This document shows, piece after piece, positions 8,960 through 16,760 of a stretch of 64,000 bases of DNA. The position numbers were made by a program, and so were the translations under genes. Source of the DNA: GCA-2862585 sp965661345. Its GTDB lineage: Bacteria; Bacteroidota; Bacteroidia; Flavobacteriales; UBA7312. How positions within the stretch are numbered: position 1 is the first letter of the stretch; the number at the start of each line of letters is the position of its first letter. The stretch covers positions 46,423 to 110,422 of the forward strand of contig CBFIDK010000005.1 in assembly GCA_965661345.1 (NCBI GenBank), given 5' to 3'. The notes beneath the pieces were generated by a model that saw only the letters and a program-made list of their open reading frames with translations, did no database searches and was not told where the DNA came from.

Positions 8960-9826
8960 TTAAAACCACCAAACCCTTCTAATATTAAAACCTAAAACAA
9001 ACTCATTGGGACTATTAAAAAAATCATAAGGCTCTGAGGTATATATATTTGCTTCTCGTAAATAATAGCTATTGCTCATAAACACCTGGAAAACATGTCC
9101 AGCGGTACCAAATTCAAAACCCAATGAAAACGGATTGTTCAGGGCTGACTCGGAGCGGTTGTTAAGTTTGTGTGCATATTCGAAAAGAATGGCGCTACCA
9201 AAAGAATATTGAAACCTGCCGCTAAAGGGTAAAACAAATGTAAAATGGTCTTCATCCAAACCCAAAACAACGTTTTTATACACCAGAGTTGGACTTAGCT
9301 GTAGGGATATTTTATCACTAAATTGTCTTGATAAAATTAACTCTGTGGTATAAGTAAGCCTGTGAGAAAACTTATTTTCATAAGGCGTAATACTATCGCC
9401 AAAAAAGGCGTTTGGACCATAGTTTTTGTCTTCCTCCGTATTAATTCCAGTATTATTAAATACAGCGACGCTAAGCGGTGTGGTGCCGTCCTTGGTTTGT
9501 CTAAAAAGCACGTACTTTCCTTCTAAGTCAATCGTTTTTCCAATTTTTGTTCTACCCACACCTACATAAGCCCTGTCGCTTAATTTGTAAGACAACGAAA
9601 AACGAATATTAGCAGGGCTATCAAAACCCAAAAAGTCTTTATAAATCCTATCGTCAAGACCAATTTTTCCAAAGCGATGCATTATGGTAAAATCAAAACC
9701 CTCAGGAATAACAGCTGTTTGGGCGTTGATAAGCTGTTTGTTTTTAAAGGCATTTACATATTCTTTTTCTTGTGCATTTAAGCCAAGAAAACAAACCAAT
9801 AAACCAAGCAGAGTAAAACGTCTCAT
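8960..9826 (-). CDS. DUF5777-type outer-membrane beta-barrel protein
   Basis: A 288-residue protein with a signal peptide (LLGLLVCFLGLNAQ). The rest is alternating beta strands with aromatic girdles. The opening pattern (INAQTAVIPEGFDFTIMHRFGKI), a FLGFDSPANIRFSLSYKLSDRAYVG-type strand pair and the terminal IRRVWWF fit the DUF5777 family, a barrel of unknown function often beside c-type cytochromes in Bacteroidota. It starts 4 bp after the cytochrome c stop. It may supply an outer-membrane path or anchor for the neighbouring redox proteins, but that is inference. Confidence 0.75.
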   Translation of the reverse strand: MRRFTLLGLLVCFLGLNAQEKEYVNAFKNKQLINAQTAVIPEGFDFTIMHRFGKIGLDDRIYKDFLGFDSPANIRFSLSYKLSDRAYVGVGRTKIGKTIDLEGKYVLFRQTKDGTTPLSVAVFNNTGINTEEDKNYGPNAFFGDSITPYENKFSHRLTYTTELILSRQFSDKISLQLSPTLVYKNVVLGLDEDHFTFVLPFSGRFQYSFGSAILFEYAHKLNNRSESALNNPFSLGFEFGTAGHVFQVFMSNSYYLREANIYTSEPYDFFNSPNEFVLGFNIRRVWWF

Positions 9827-9830
9827 TTTT

Positions 9831-10211
9831 CTAATTTAAAGTCCTAATATAATTGATTAACTGCCAACGCTTTTCTTTATCTAGCGAGTGTTTATACGGA
9901 ACCATCATCCCTTTACCATTAGAAAGTTTCCAGAATAGTTCGCCATCAGTTTGCTTTTGAACCTTTTCGTCAGCAAAACTTATTGGTTTTGGTTTTAAAC
10001 CCGCCCCAGCTGGGCCGTCTCCCAAACCGTTTTTACCATGACAGGTCCAACAAAGTTTAGCGTATAGCTGTTGACCTTTTTGCGCCGCGATAGTATTGCC
10101 ATCATAGGGATTTATTATCTCTTTTGATTCCTCGGGAGCCACCCAACGGTCTTGAGCGCGCCCAACATTGGCAGCAAACAACAAGATAAGTATAGCAACA
10201 AAGACTCTCAT
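9831..10211 (-). CDS. Periplasmic cytochrome c
   Basis: A 126-residue protein with a cleavable signal peptide (ending NVGRAQ) and one class I cytochrome c domain: GQQLYAKLCWTCHGKNGLGDGPAGAG contains the CWTCH haem site, and GKGMMVPYKHSL supplies the likely axial Met. The final RWQLINYIRTLN helix is typical. It transfers electrons in the periplasm. It is followed by the DUF5777 barrel after 4 bp, and lies 37 bp from the ALDH7 gene upstream. Confidence 0.9.
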   Translation of the reverse strand: MRVFVAILILLFAANVGRAQDRWVAPEESKEIINPYDGNTIAAQKGQQLYAKLCWTCHGKNGLGDGPAGAGLKPKPISFADEKVQKQTDGELFWKLSNGKGMMVPYKHSLDKEKRWQLINYIRTLN

Positions 10212-10228
10212 AAGTTAAGGTTAAGGTA

Positions 10229-10236
10229 CAAAAATA
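10229..10236 (-). promoter_or_regulatory. -7 promoter box (TATTTTTG) of the cytochrome c gene
   Basis: TATTTTTG on the minus strand, ending 17 bp before the cytochrome c ATG and lying in the short gap after the aldehyde dehydrogenase stop. It suggests that the cytochrome group can be transcribed separately from the dehydrogenase. Confidence 0.4.
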
Positions 10237-10248
10237 GGGACTAAAATC

Positions 10249-11793
10249 CTATAAATCGAATTTAATCCCCTGTGCTAGAGGAAGCTCATCCGAATAATTT
10301 ATAGTGTTAGTTTGACGGCGCATGTAAATTTTCCAAGCATCTGACCCAGACTCTCTACCGCCGCCAGTTTCTTTTTCGCCACCAAAAGCACCACCAATTT
10401 CAGCACCAGAAGTTCCAATGTTTACATTAGCAATGCCACAATCGGAACCGGCATAAGACAAGAACTTTTCTGCGTCTTTTATCGTTGAGGTCATAATAGA
10501 AGAGGACAAACCTTGAGGAACATCGTTTTGTATTTCTATGGCATTTTCAACCTCCCCTTTATATTTTATTAGATAAAGAATAGGGGCAAAAGTTTCGTGC
10601 TGTACGATATCAAAACTATTTTTAGCTTCTACAATAGCAGGCTTAACATAACAACCGCTTTCGTATTCTCCACCCTTTAACACGCCACCTTCTACCAAAA
10701 TCTTACCACCTTCTTTAATAGCATCTTCTAGCGCAGATAAATACATATTAACTGCGTCTTTGTCGATTAGTGGGCCAACGTGATTATTTTCATCAAGCGG
10801 ATTTCCAATTTTGATTTGCTCATAAGCACCAACAACAGCGTCTTTTACCTTATCATAAACAGATTCGTGTATGATTAGCCTACGTGTTGATGTACACCTT
10901 TGTCCACATGTTCCCACCGCACCAAACACGGCGCCAGGAACTACAATTTTTAGATCTGCAGTTGGTGTAATTATGATGGCGTTGTTTCCACCAAGCTCTA
11001 ACAAGGATTTTCCAAAACGTTCAGCCACTCGTGAGCCTACGATTTTACCCATTCTAGATGAGCCAGTAGCAGAAATAAGCGGCATTCTTTTATCAGAAGT
11101 CATCATCTCACCCACTTTGTAGTCTCCTGTTACGATACAAGAAATACCTTCTGGTAAGTCATTAGCCTCTAATACCTCAGCAATTAAGTTTTGGCAGGCA
11201 ACTGAGCAAAGCGGTGTTTTTTCTGAACCTTTCCACACGCATACATCGCCACATATCCAAGCCAAAGCGGTGTTCCAACACCAAACAGCCACAGGGAAGT
11301 TAAAGGCAGAAATAATTCCAACAACGCCTAGCGGGTGATACTGCTCATACATTCTATGATTTGGACGCTCTGAGTGCATCGTAAGGCCGTGAAGCTGTCG
11401 CGAAAGACCAACAGCAAAATCACATATATCAATCATTTCTTGCACCTCTCCTAATCCCTCTTGATAGGACTTGCCCATTTCATAAGAAACTAATTTACCA
11501 AGCGCTTCTTTGTGGTTTCTTAACTTGTCGCCAAACTGACGCACAACATCACCTCTTTTAGGAGCAGGAAGAGTACGCCAAAATTTAAAAGCAGAAGTAG
11601 CGGCTTCCATTACTTTTTCATAATCACCTTCAGTGCTACACTTTACTTTTCCGATTAACTTTCCAGTTACAGGCGAAAAGGATTCAATGATTTCTCCATT
11701 AGAGAAACAGTCTTTTCCTGTTGAACTACCGTTATTAATTTTTTCTAGCCCTAGCTCTTTTAAAGCGTTGTTAATTCCAAAATTACCACCCAT
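10249..11793 (-). CDS. ALDH7-type aldehyde dehydrogenase (alpha-aminoadipate semialdehyde type)
   Basis: A 514-residue NAD(P)-dependent aldehyde dehydrogenase. The general base Glu266 lies in LLELGGNN and the catalytic Cys300 in GTCGQRCTSTRRL; IISAFNFPVAVWCWNTALA is the cofactor-binding stretch. The wording of these motifs, and GGAFGGEKETGGGRESGSDAWK near the end, are those of the ALDH7 (antiquitin / AmaB) subfamily, which oxidises alpha-aminoadipate semialdehyde (free allysine) or its ring form P6C to alpha-aminoadipate in lysine breakdown. It is the first gene of the row leading to the lysyl-oxidase homologue. The subfamily call is strong; substrate is by family. Confidence 0.85.
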   Translation of the reverse strand: MGGNFGINNALKELGLEKINNGSSTGKDCFSNGEIIESFSPVTGKLIGKVKCSTEGDYEKVMEAATSAFKFWRTLPAPKRGDVVRQFGDKLRNHKEALGKLVSYEMGKSYQEGLGEVQEMIDICDFAVGLSRQLHGLTMHSERPNHRMYEQYHPLGVVGIISAFNFPVAVWCWNTALAWICGDVCVWKGSEKTPLCSVACQNLIAEVLEANDLPEGISCIVTGDYKVGEMMTSDKRMPLISATGSSRMGKIVGSRVAERFGKSLLELGGNNAIIITPTADLKIVVPGAVFGAVGTCGQRCTSTRRLIIHESVYDKVKDAVVGAYEQIKIGNPLDENNHVGPLIDKDAVNMYLSALEDAIKEGGKILVEGGVLKGGEYESGCYVKPAIVEAKNSFDIVQHETFAPILYLIKYKGEVENAIEIQNDVPQGLSSSIMTSTIKDAEKFLSYAGSDCGIANVNIGTSGAEIGGAFGGEKETGGGRESGSDAWKIYMRRQTNTINYSDELPLAQGIKFDL

Positions 11794-11814
11794 AAATTCT
11801 TATTGTTTTGTTAG

Positions 11815-13140
11815 TTAAGATAGAAGTTTAAATATATCGTTTCCGTTGGCGTAAAGAACCAAGCCTAATAGCAATATTATACCCACCGTTTGAGCGTACT
11901 CCATTACTTTTTCATTTGGTTGACGTCCTGTTAATACTTCATAAAGAAGAAAAACGACATGCCCCCCATCTAATGCAGGAATTGGCAGTAAATTAAGCAC
12001 CGCCAACATTATTGATAAAAAAGCGGTAAGGCTCCAAAAGCGTTGCCAATCCCAAACCGGGGGAAAAATACTTCCTATAGAAATAAAACCACCCACAGAC
12101 TCAGGAGACTGTTTTATTAGTTTAAACTGCTTGAGGTAGTTAACAATCTCATCGCCAGTTTTTGTTAGCGCAGCAGGAATAACACTTATCACATTGTATT
12201 GTTCTTTTTCAAACTTATATAATGAAGAAAATGGACGTAGCTGAACACCCATTACCCCCTCTTCAAGGAAAACATCAAAAGAAATTTCTTCACCCCTTCT
12301 GTCAACCAAAACCGTAGCGGTGTCGCCTTTCAACGTTGGAGTGTATTCCATAACGTCACCGGCATACCCCATATCATTATTGTTGATTTTAAGGATTTTA
12401 TCGCCCACCCTTGCTCCAGCGGACTTCATTACAGAGGTTTCAGAAAAACCATCAATAATAAACGGGATGTTAGGGGTAAATAGTTTTGTTTTTGCCAACA
12501 CTTGGTTTTTTACTTCTTCAGTAAAGGGGACGTCTATTTTATTTCCATTTCGCAATACGGTTACTACTTTTGCGTCGTCTAAAATTAATCGCTCAATAAT
12601 CTCAGGATGAAGCGATCCGTTTTCAACAGCAAATCGACTCACGACATTATTGTCAATAGAATATATCATGTCGCCCTCTTGAAAACCAGCCGCTAAAGCC
12701 AATGAGTCGCAATGAATTCCGTAGGTTGCTTTTTCGCTTGAAAGGTATTTCTCTCCCCAAATGACTAGGCTAAAAGAATATATTACAAAAGCAAGGATTA
12801 CGTTTACGGTAACACCACCCAGCATAATAATTAACCTTTGCCAAGCGGGTTTTGAACGAAACTCCCAGGGCTGAGGATCCTTTTTCATTTGCTCTGTATC
12901 CATGGACTCGTCAATCATTCCAGAGATTTTTACATACCCACCGAGAGGAAGCCAACCGACACCATACTCCGTGTCACCAACTTTCTTTTTGAACAACGAA
13001 AACCAAGGGTCAAAAAACAGGTAAAATTTTTCTACTCGTGTTTTAAATAGCTTTGCGGGAATAAAGTGACCCAACTCATGTAAAACCACCAGAATTGATA
13101 AGCTTAAAAGTAATTGGCCAGCTTTAATTAATATTTCCAT
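11815..13140 (-). CDS. rseP: Site-2 zinc metalloprotease RseP
   Basis: An intramembrane protease that cuts transmembrane anti-sigma factors or signal peptide remnants in the inner membrane. HELGH at residues 21-25 supplies two zinc ligands in the first membrane helix, and LLPIPALDGGH near residue 390 gives the third (LDG motif). Two PDZ-like regions lie between them (about 125-330), with further membrane helices at the end. The length of 441 residues is normal. It directly abuts dxr with no gap, a common pairing in bacteria. Confidence 0.93.
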   Translation of the reverse strand: MEILIKAGQLLLSLSILVVLHELGHFIPAKLFKTRVEKFYLFFDPWFSLFKKKVGDTEYGVGWLPLGGYVKISGMIDESMDTEQMKKDPQPWEFRSKPAWQRLIIMLGGVTVNVILAFVIYSFSLVIWGEKYLSSEKATYGIHCDSLALAAGFQEGDMIYSIDNNVVSRFAVENGSLHPEIIERLILDDAKVVTVLRNGNKIDVPFTEEVKNQVLAKTKLFTPNIPFIIDGFSETSVMKSAGARVGDKILKINNNDMGYAGDVMEYTPTLKGDTATVLVDRRGEEISFDVFLEEGVMGVQLRPFSSLYKFEKEQYNVISVIPAALTKTGDEIVNYLKQFKLIKQSPESVGGFISIGSIFPPVWDWQRFWSLTAFLSIMLAVLNLLPIPALDGGHVVFLLYEVLTGRQPNEKVMEYAQTVGIILLLGLVLYANGNDIFKLLS

Positions 13141-14301
13141 TTATTTGATTATTTTATTTGCTAACATTCGGCTTTCCTCGTTTGATGACACAAAATCGTC
13201 GTATGTGGGATTGGCCACAAAAGTACTCTTTTCCATACAACTATCAATGATATCAGACATTTCTAAAAAGCCAATTTTTTCTTTTAAAAAGGCATCCACC
13301 ACAACCTCGTTGGCAGCATTTAAAACACAAGCCATGTTGCCACCTTTCGACATAGCCCTATAAGCCAATGACAGGTTTCTAAAGGTTTCTAGGTCGGGCT
13401 TTTCAAACGTTAAGCTGGGGTACTCCATGAAATCGAAACGAGGAAAATTAGACTTTATTCTTTGCGGATAACCCAAGGCGTATTGAATGGGCAACTTCAT
13501 GTCTGGCAAACCCATTTGAGCCTTCATTGAGCCGTCTTCAAATTGAACGATTGAATGAATAATTGACTGTGGATGAACAATAACATCAATCTGTTCTTTT
13601 TTAAGCCCAAACAACCATTTTGCCTCTATTACTTCAAGGCCTTTATTCATTAAGCTGGCAGAATCAATGGTAATTTTTGCACCCATATCCCAGTTGGGGT
13701 GTTTTAAGGCTTGTTGTTTGCTTACGTTAATAAGCTCGTCTTTCTTCCACCCTCTAAAAGGACCGCCAGATGCGGTGAGGTATATTTTTTCAATTGGGTT
13801 GTGAAACTCTCCGACCAAACACTGAAAAATTGCCGAATGTTCCGAATCCACCGGATAAATATTTACACCGTTTTCTTTAGCCAGTTCGGTTATCAAAGAG
13901 CCCGCCACAACCAAAGTTTCTTTGTTTGCAAGGGCAATGCTTTTCTTGGCTTTTATTGCGTTTATGGTTGGTTTAAGGCCAGAATACCCCACTAGCGCAG
14001 TTAAAACCACGTCTATTGTATCCATTTCAACAACCTGACTCAACGACTCTTTTCCAGCATATACTTTAATGTCGGCGCTATTCAAGGCGTTTTTTACCTC
14101 ATCGTATTTGCTTTCGTTAGCAATTACAACCGCGTTTGGCTTGTATTGCAAGGCTTGCTGAATCAGCAGCTCACTATTTGAGTTGGCGGTGAGCACCTCA
14201 ACCACAAACAAGTCTTTGTTAGCCTCTATTACGTCAAGAGCTTGTGTTCCAATTGAGCCCGTCGAGCCCAATATAGCTAGGTGTTTTCTAGTGTTTTCCA
14301 T
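13141..14301 (-). CDS. dxr: 1-deoxy-D-xylulose 5-phosphate reductoisomerase
   Basis: Converts DXP to methylerythritol 4-phosphate with NADPH, the first committed step of the MEP isoprenoid pathway. Visible motifs are ILGSTGSIGTQALDVI (NADPH fold), ALANKETLVVAG, YPVDSEHSAIFQ with metal-binding Asp and Glu, LTASGGPF, and KITIDSASLMNKGLEVIEA. Its 386 residues are standard. The ATG at 14299-14301 is chosen over an in-frame TTG six bases upstream, leaving a 2-bp gap after the GH3 stop. It sits inside an M23-GH3-dxr-rseP minus-strand run, so it is probably co-transcribed. Confidence 0.95.
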   Translation of the reverse strand: MENTRKHLAILGSTGSIGTQALDVIEANKDLFVVEVLTANSNSELLIQQALQYKPNAVVIANESKYDEVKNALNSADIKVYAGKESLSQVVEMDTIDVVLTALVGYSGLKPTINAIKAKKSIALANKETLVVAGSLITELAKENGVNIYPVDSEHSAIFQCLVGEFHNPIEKIYLTASGGPFRGWKKDELINVSKQQALKHPNWDMGAKITIDSASLMNKGLEVIEAKWLFGLKKEQIDVIVHPQSIIHSIVQFEDGSMKAQMGLPDMKLPIQYALGYPQRIKSNFPRFDFMEYPSLTFEKPDLETFRNLSLAYRAMSKGGNMACVLNAANEVVVDAFLKEKIGFLEMSDIIDSCMEKSTFVANPTYDDFVSSNEESRMLANKIIK

Positions 14302-14303
14302 TT

Positions 14304-15794
14304 TCAAAAATTGGTTAAGCCGTCTGCAAGTTTACGATTATTTGACAAACGAGGAGGTTTGTTTTGACCACCTAATTTACCGATTGACTTCATGTAGTTG
14401 TAAAACCCGCCGCTACTAACTTTGTTTATTACAAGGGGCCTCAATACGTTTCCTTTTATCAAGTCATCATAATAACTGTTTTGTGAGCACATAAAACCGT
14501 CAAGACTCTTGCTAAAAGCCTCAAGGCTATTGGGTTCAGACCTAAACTCAATAAACCACTCATGATAGGGCAATCCTTCAGTGGGATTTACTTGTGGCGC
14601 CACATGAAATTCTTTTATTATTACTTCGGGGTACGACTCCAGAGTTTGTTGAACAGCCTTTTCAACCTCTTCTCCAATAACATGTTCACCAAAAGCCGAG
14701 GTAAAATGTTTTATTCGTCCACTTACCACTACTCGATAAGGTTTGGTTGACACAAACCTTAGGGTGTCACCAATATTATAACCCCACAAGCCGGCGTTAG
14801 TGTTTAAAATAACAACATAATTTTTCCCAAGCTCTACATCTTTAAGGGATATTCGTTTTCTGTTTTCATCAAAAAACTGATCGGCCTCAATAAACTCAAA
14901 AAAGATACCGTGATTAACACATAAAAGTAAGCCCTCTTCTTTCTGGCTGTCTTGATAAGCAATAAAACCTTCCGAAGACGGATATGTTTCAACACTTGGC
15001 AATGCTTTTCCTGTTAACTCCAAGAACCTATTTTTATATGGCTTGAAATTAACACCGCCAAAAACAAACAAACTATAGTTGGGGAAAACCTCTGAAATGG
15101 TTTTGCTTGTCCTCTTGTTAATTTTTTCAAAATACATTTGAACCCAAGGCGGAATACCGCTAATTAGACTCATGGGCTTATTGATGGTTTCATCAACAAT
15201 AGCGTCAATCTTTTTTTCCCAATCTTCAATGCAGTTGGTTTTAAAAGAAGGAAGGTTGTTTAATTTAAGGTACCAAGGCAGGTGATGGGCAACAATTCCA
15301 GAAAGCCGACCAGTAGGAATACCGTTCACATAATCCAAATGCGGACTTCCTTGAATAAAAATAGTTTTACCTTTTAAAAAAGATGTGTCTTTGGTTTCGT
15401 TGATGTAAGACAGCAGCGCCTCGCGCGCCCCCTTTAAATGAAAGGGCATAGATGATTTGGAGATAGGGATATACTTTGTCCCTGATGTTGTGCCAGAGGT
15501 TTTTGTAAAGTACAGTGGTTTGCCTTTCCACAATACATTTTGTTCGCCACCAATTACCCTTTCAATATAAGGTTTTAAGGCCTCATAGTCCCTTACTGGA
15601 ACGTGCTTTTTATAGTCGTCATACGATTGTATTTTATCAAAAGAATGATCTTGTCCAAAAGCAGTATTTTGAGCCGACCTTACCAATTCTTTAAATATCC
15701 TTTCTTGGAAAATTAATGGGTTGTTAATCCATTTTTTATTCCTTTTTACAATCCAATTAGAATAAGGAAGACTTAAAAAAGACAGTAAACTCAT
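14304..15794 (-). CDS. GH3 family protein (acyl-adenylating, plant auxin-conjugase-like)
   Basis: A 496-residue protein of the GH3 family, best known in plants, where it joins acyl acids such as auxin or jasmonate to amino acids through an acyl-adenylate. The ATP-loop TKTSGTTSGTKYIPISKSS (about 98-116) is clear, as are an ETYPSSEGFIA segment (about 280) and GYNIGDTLRFVS (about 350), which match the adenylate-forming fold. Homologues are widespread in Bacteroidota, but their substrate is unknown to me. It sits 3 bp after the M23 peptidase gene and just before dxr, so an envelope or lipid-related role is conceivable but unproven. Confidence 0.88.
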   Translation of the reverse strand: MSLLSFLSLPYSNWIVKRNKKWINNPLIFQERIFKELVRSAQNTAFGQDHSFDKIQSYDDYKKHVPVRDYEALKPYIERVIGGEQNVLWKGKPLYFTKTSGTTSGTKYIPISKSSMPFHLKGAREALLSYINETKDTSFLKGKTIFIQGSPHLDYVNGIPTGRLSGIVAHHLPWYLKLNNLPSFKTNCIEDWEKKIDAIVDETINKPMSLISGIPPWVQMYFEKINKRTSKTISEVFPNYSLFVFGGVNFKPYKNRFLELTGKALPSVETYPSSEGFIAYQDSQKEEGLLLCVNHGIFFEFIEADQFFDENRKRISLKDVELGKNYVVILNTNAGLWGYNIGDTLRFVSTKPYRVVVSGRIKHFTSAFGEHVIGEEVEKAVQQTLESYPEVIIKEFHVAPQVNPTEGLPYHEWFIEFRSEPNSLEAFSKSLDGFMCSQNSYYDDLIKGNVLRPLVINKVSSGGFYNYMKSIGKLGGQNKPPRLSNNRKLADGLTNF

Positions 15795-15797
15795 CGG

Positions 15798-16664
15798 TTA
15801 AAATAGGATATAATTCTCGGGATCAACGGCTTTGTTATTGTGCCACAATTCAAAATGAAGATGAGGACCGCTTGACCATTTTCCAGAGTTTCCAATGATC
15901 GCAATAGACTCTCCAACCGACACCGACTCACCTTGCTGTTTCAATAAAGCCGAGTTGTGTTTGTATACAGAGATAAAATTATTGGCATGCTGAATAGCGA
16001 TAACGTTTCCTGTTTCTGAAGTCCAAGACGAAAAAACAACTATCCCGCTTAAGGTGCTTTTTATCAATTCATTTTCTTTAGAAACAACATCAACGCCATA
16101 ATGTTCCTCATCGGCGTTAAACGACTGGGTAACCAAGCCGCTAACGGGTTTGAAAAACAACAACTTCTCCACGGTTGAACTTGAAGAATTATCACTACCA
16201 AAGAAATTGAAACGCTCTTCAGACTCTATCCGTTCTCTTAGCATGGAGTCTTCATAAATCCTTTCTACCGCCCCATCGTTTTGGATGCTAATACTTTCAG
16301 GCACATAAAAATCCGAGGTGTCAACTGGCGTTCCTTCTATAATGTTTTTAATATTCTGTAAGTACCGCTCTCTACTGTCTAATTCTGTTTTTAGGGAGTC
16401 CGAAAGAACGTTTAAAGAAACCATTTGACGCCTAATGTTTGTACTGGTGTATCCAGGAATGTATTCTCGTAGTGGACTAAAAGCTATAATTGTTGCCGTA
16501 CCGCCCACCAACAGCGTTAAGGACACACAGACAAACAAAAAAACGTTAAGCCTAGACATATTAAAGGCTAGACGCTCTTCAAAAGTTTCGCTGTTTAATA
16601 CAACAAGACGGTATTTGAAGCGCCATTTATTCCAAAAGGATTCTTTTTTCTTTTTGTTTGACAT
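15798..16664 (-). CDS. M23-family murein peptidase, membrane anchored
   Basis: A 288-residue protein: a charged cytoplasmic N-terminus, one membrane segment (about 36-60), a coiled-coil-like linker, and a C-terminal LytM/M23 domain (about 180-288). The zinc ligands are intact, with His and Asp in EHYGVDVVSK and the HLHFEL pair near the end, so it is likely an active peptidoglycan endopeptidase in the periplasm. This contrasts with the degenerate EnvC-type LytM domain at 30791-32050. It is the first gene of the M23-GH3-dxr-rseP run and is divergent from porW. Confidence 0.9.
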   Translation of the reverse strand: MSNKKKKESFWNKWRFKYRLVVLNSETFEERLAFNMSRLNVFLFVCVSLTLLVGGTATIIAFSPLREYIPGYTSTNIRRQMVSLNVLSDSLKTELDSRERYLQNIKNIIEGTPVDTSDFYVPESISIQNDGAVERIYEDSMLRERIESEERFNFFGSDNSSSSTVEKLLFFKPVSGLVTQSFNADEEHYGVDVVSKENELIKSTLSGIVVFSSWTSETGNVIAIQHANNFISVYKHNSALLKQQGESVSVGESIAIIGNSGKWSSGPHLHFELWHNNKAVDPENYILF

Positions 16665-16730
16665 TTTCGCTGCAAATATCCTAAAATTTTATCTTACAAC
16701 ACTTAAATACTATAATTCAGAAAATTAAAA

Positions 16731-16738
16731 TAATTTTG
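16731..16738 (+). promoter_or_regulatory. -7 promoter box (TAATTTTG) of porW/sprE
   Basis: TAATTTTG fits TAnnTTTG and ends 22 bp before the ATG at 16761. The in-frame TTG at 16743 would begin only 4 bp after the box, so the box supports the ATG as start. Confidence 0.5.
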
Positions 16739-16760
16739 CTGATTGAAAGTTATCTCAATA

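Noticed and set aside
12320..12610. Plus-strand frame of 96 residues
   Set aside because: Antisense to the PDZ region of rseP, which is clearly the real gene.
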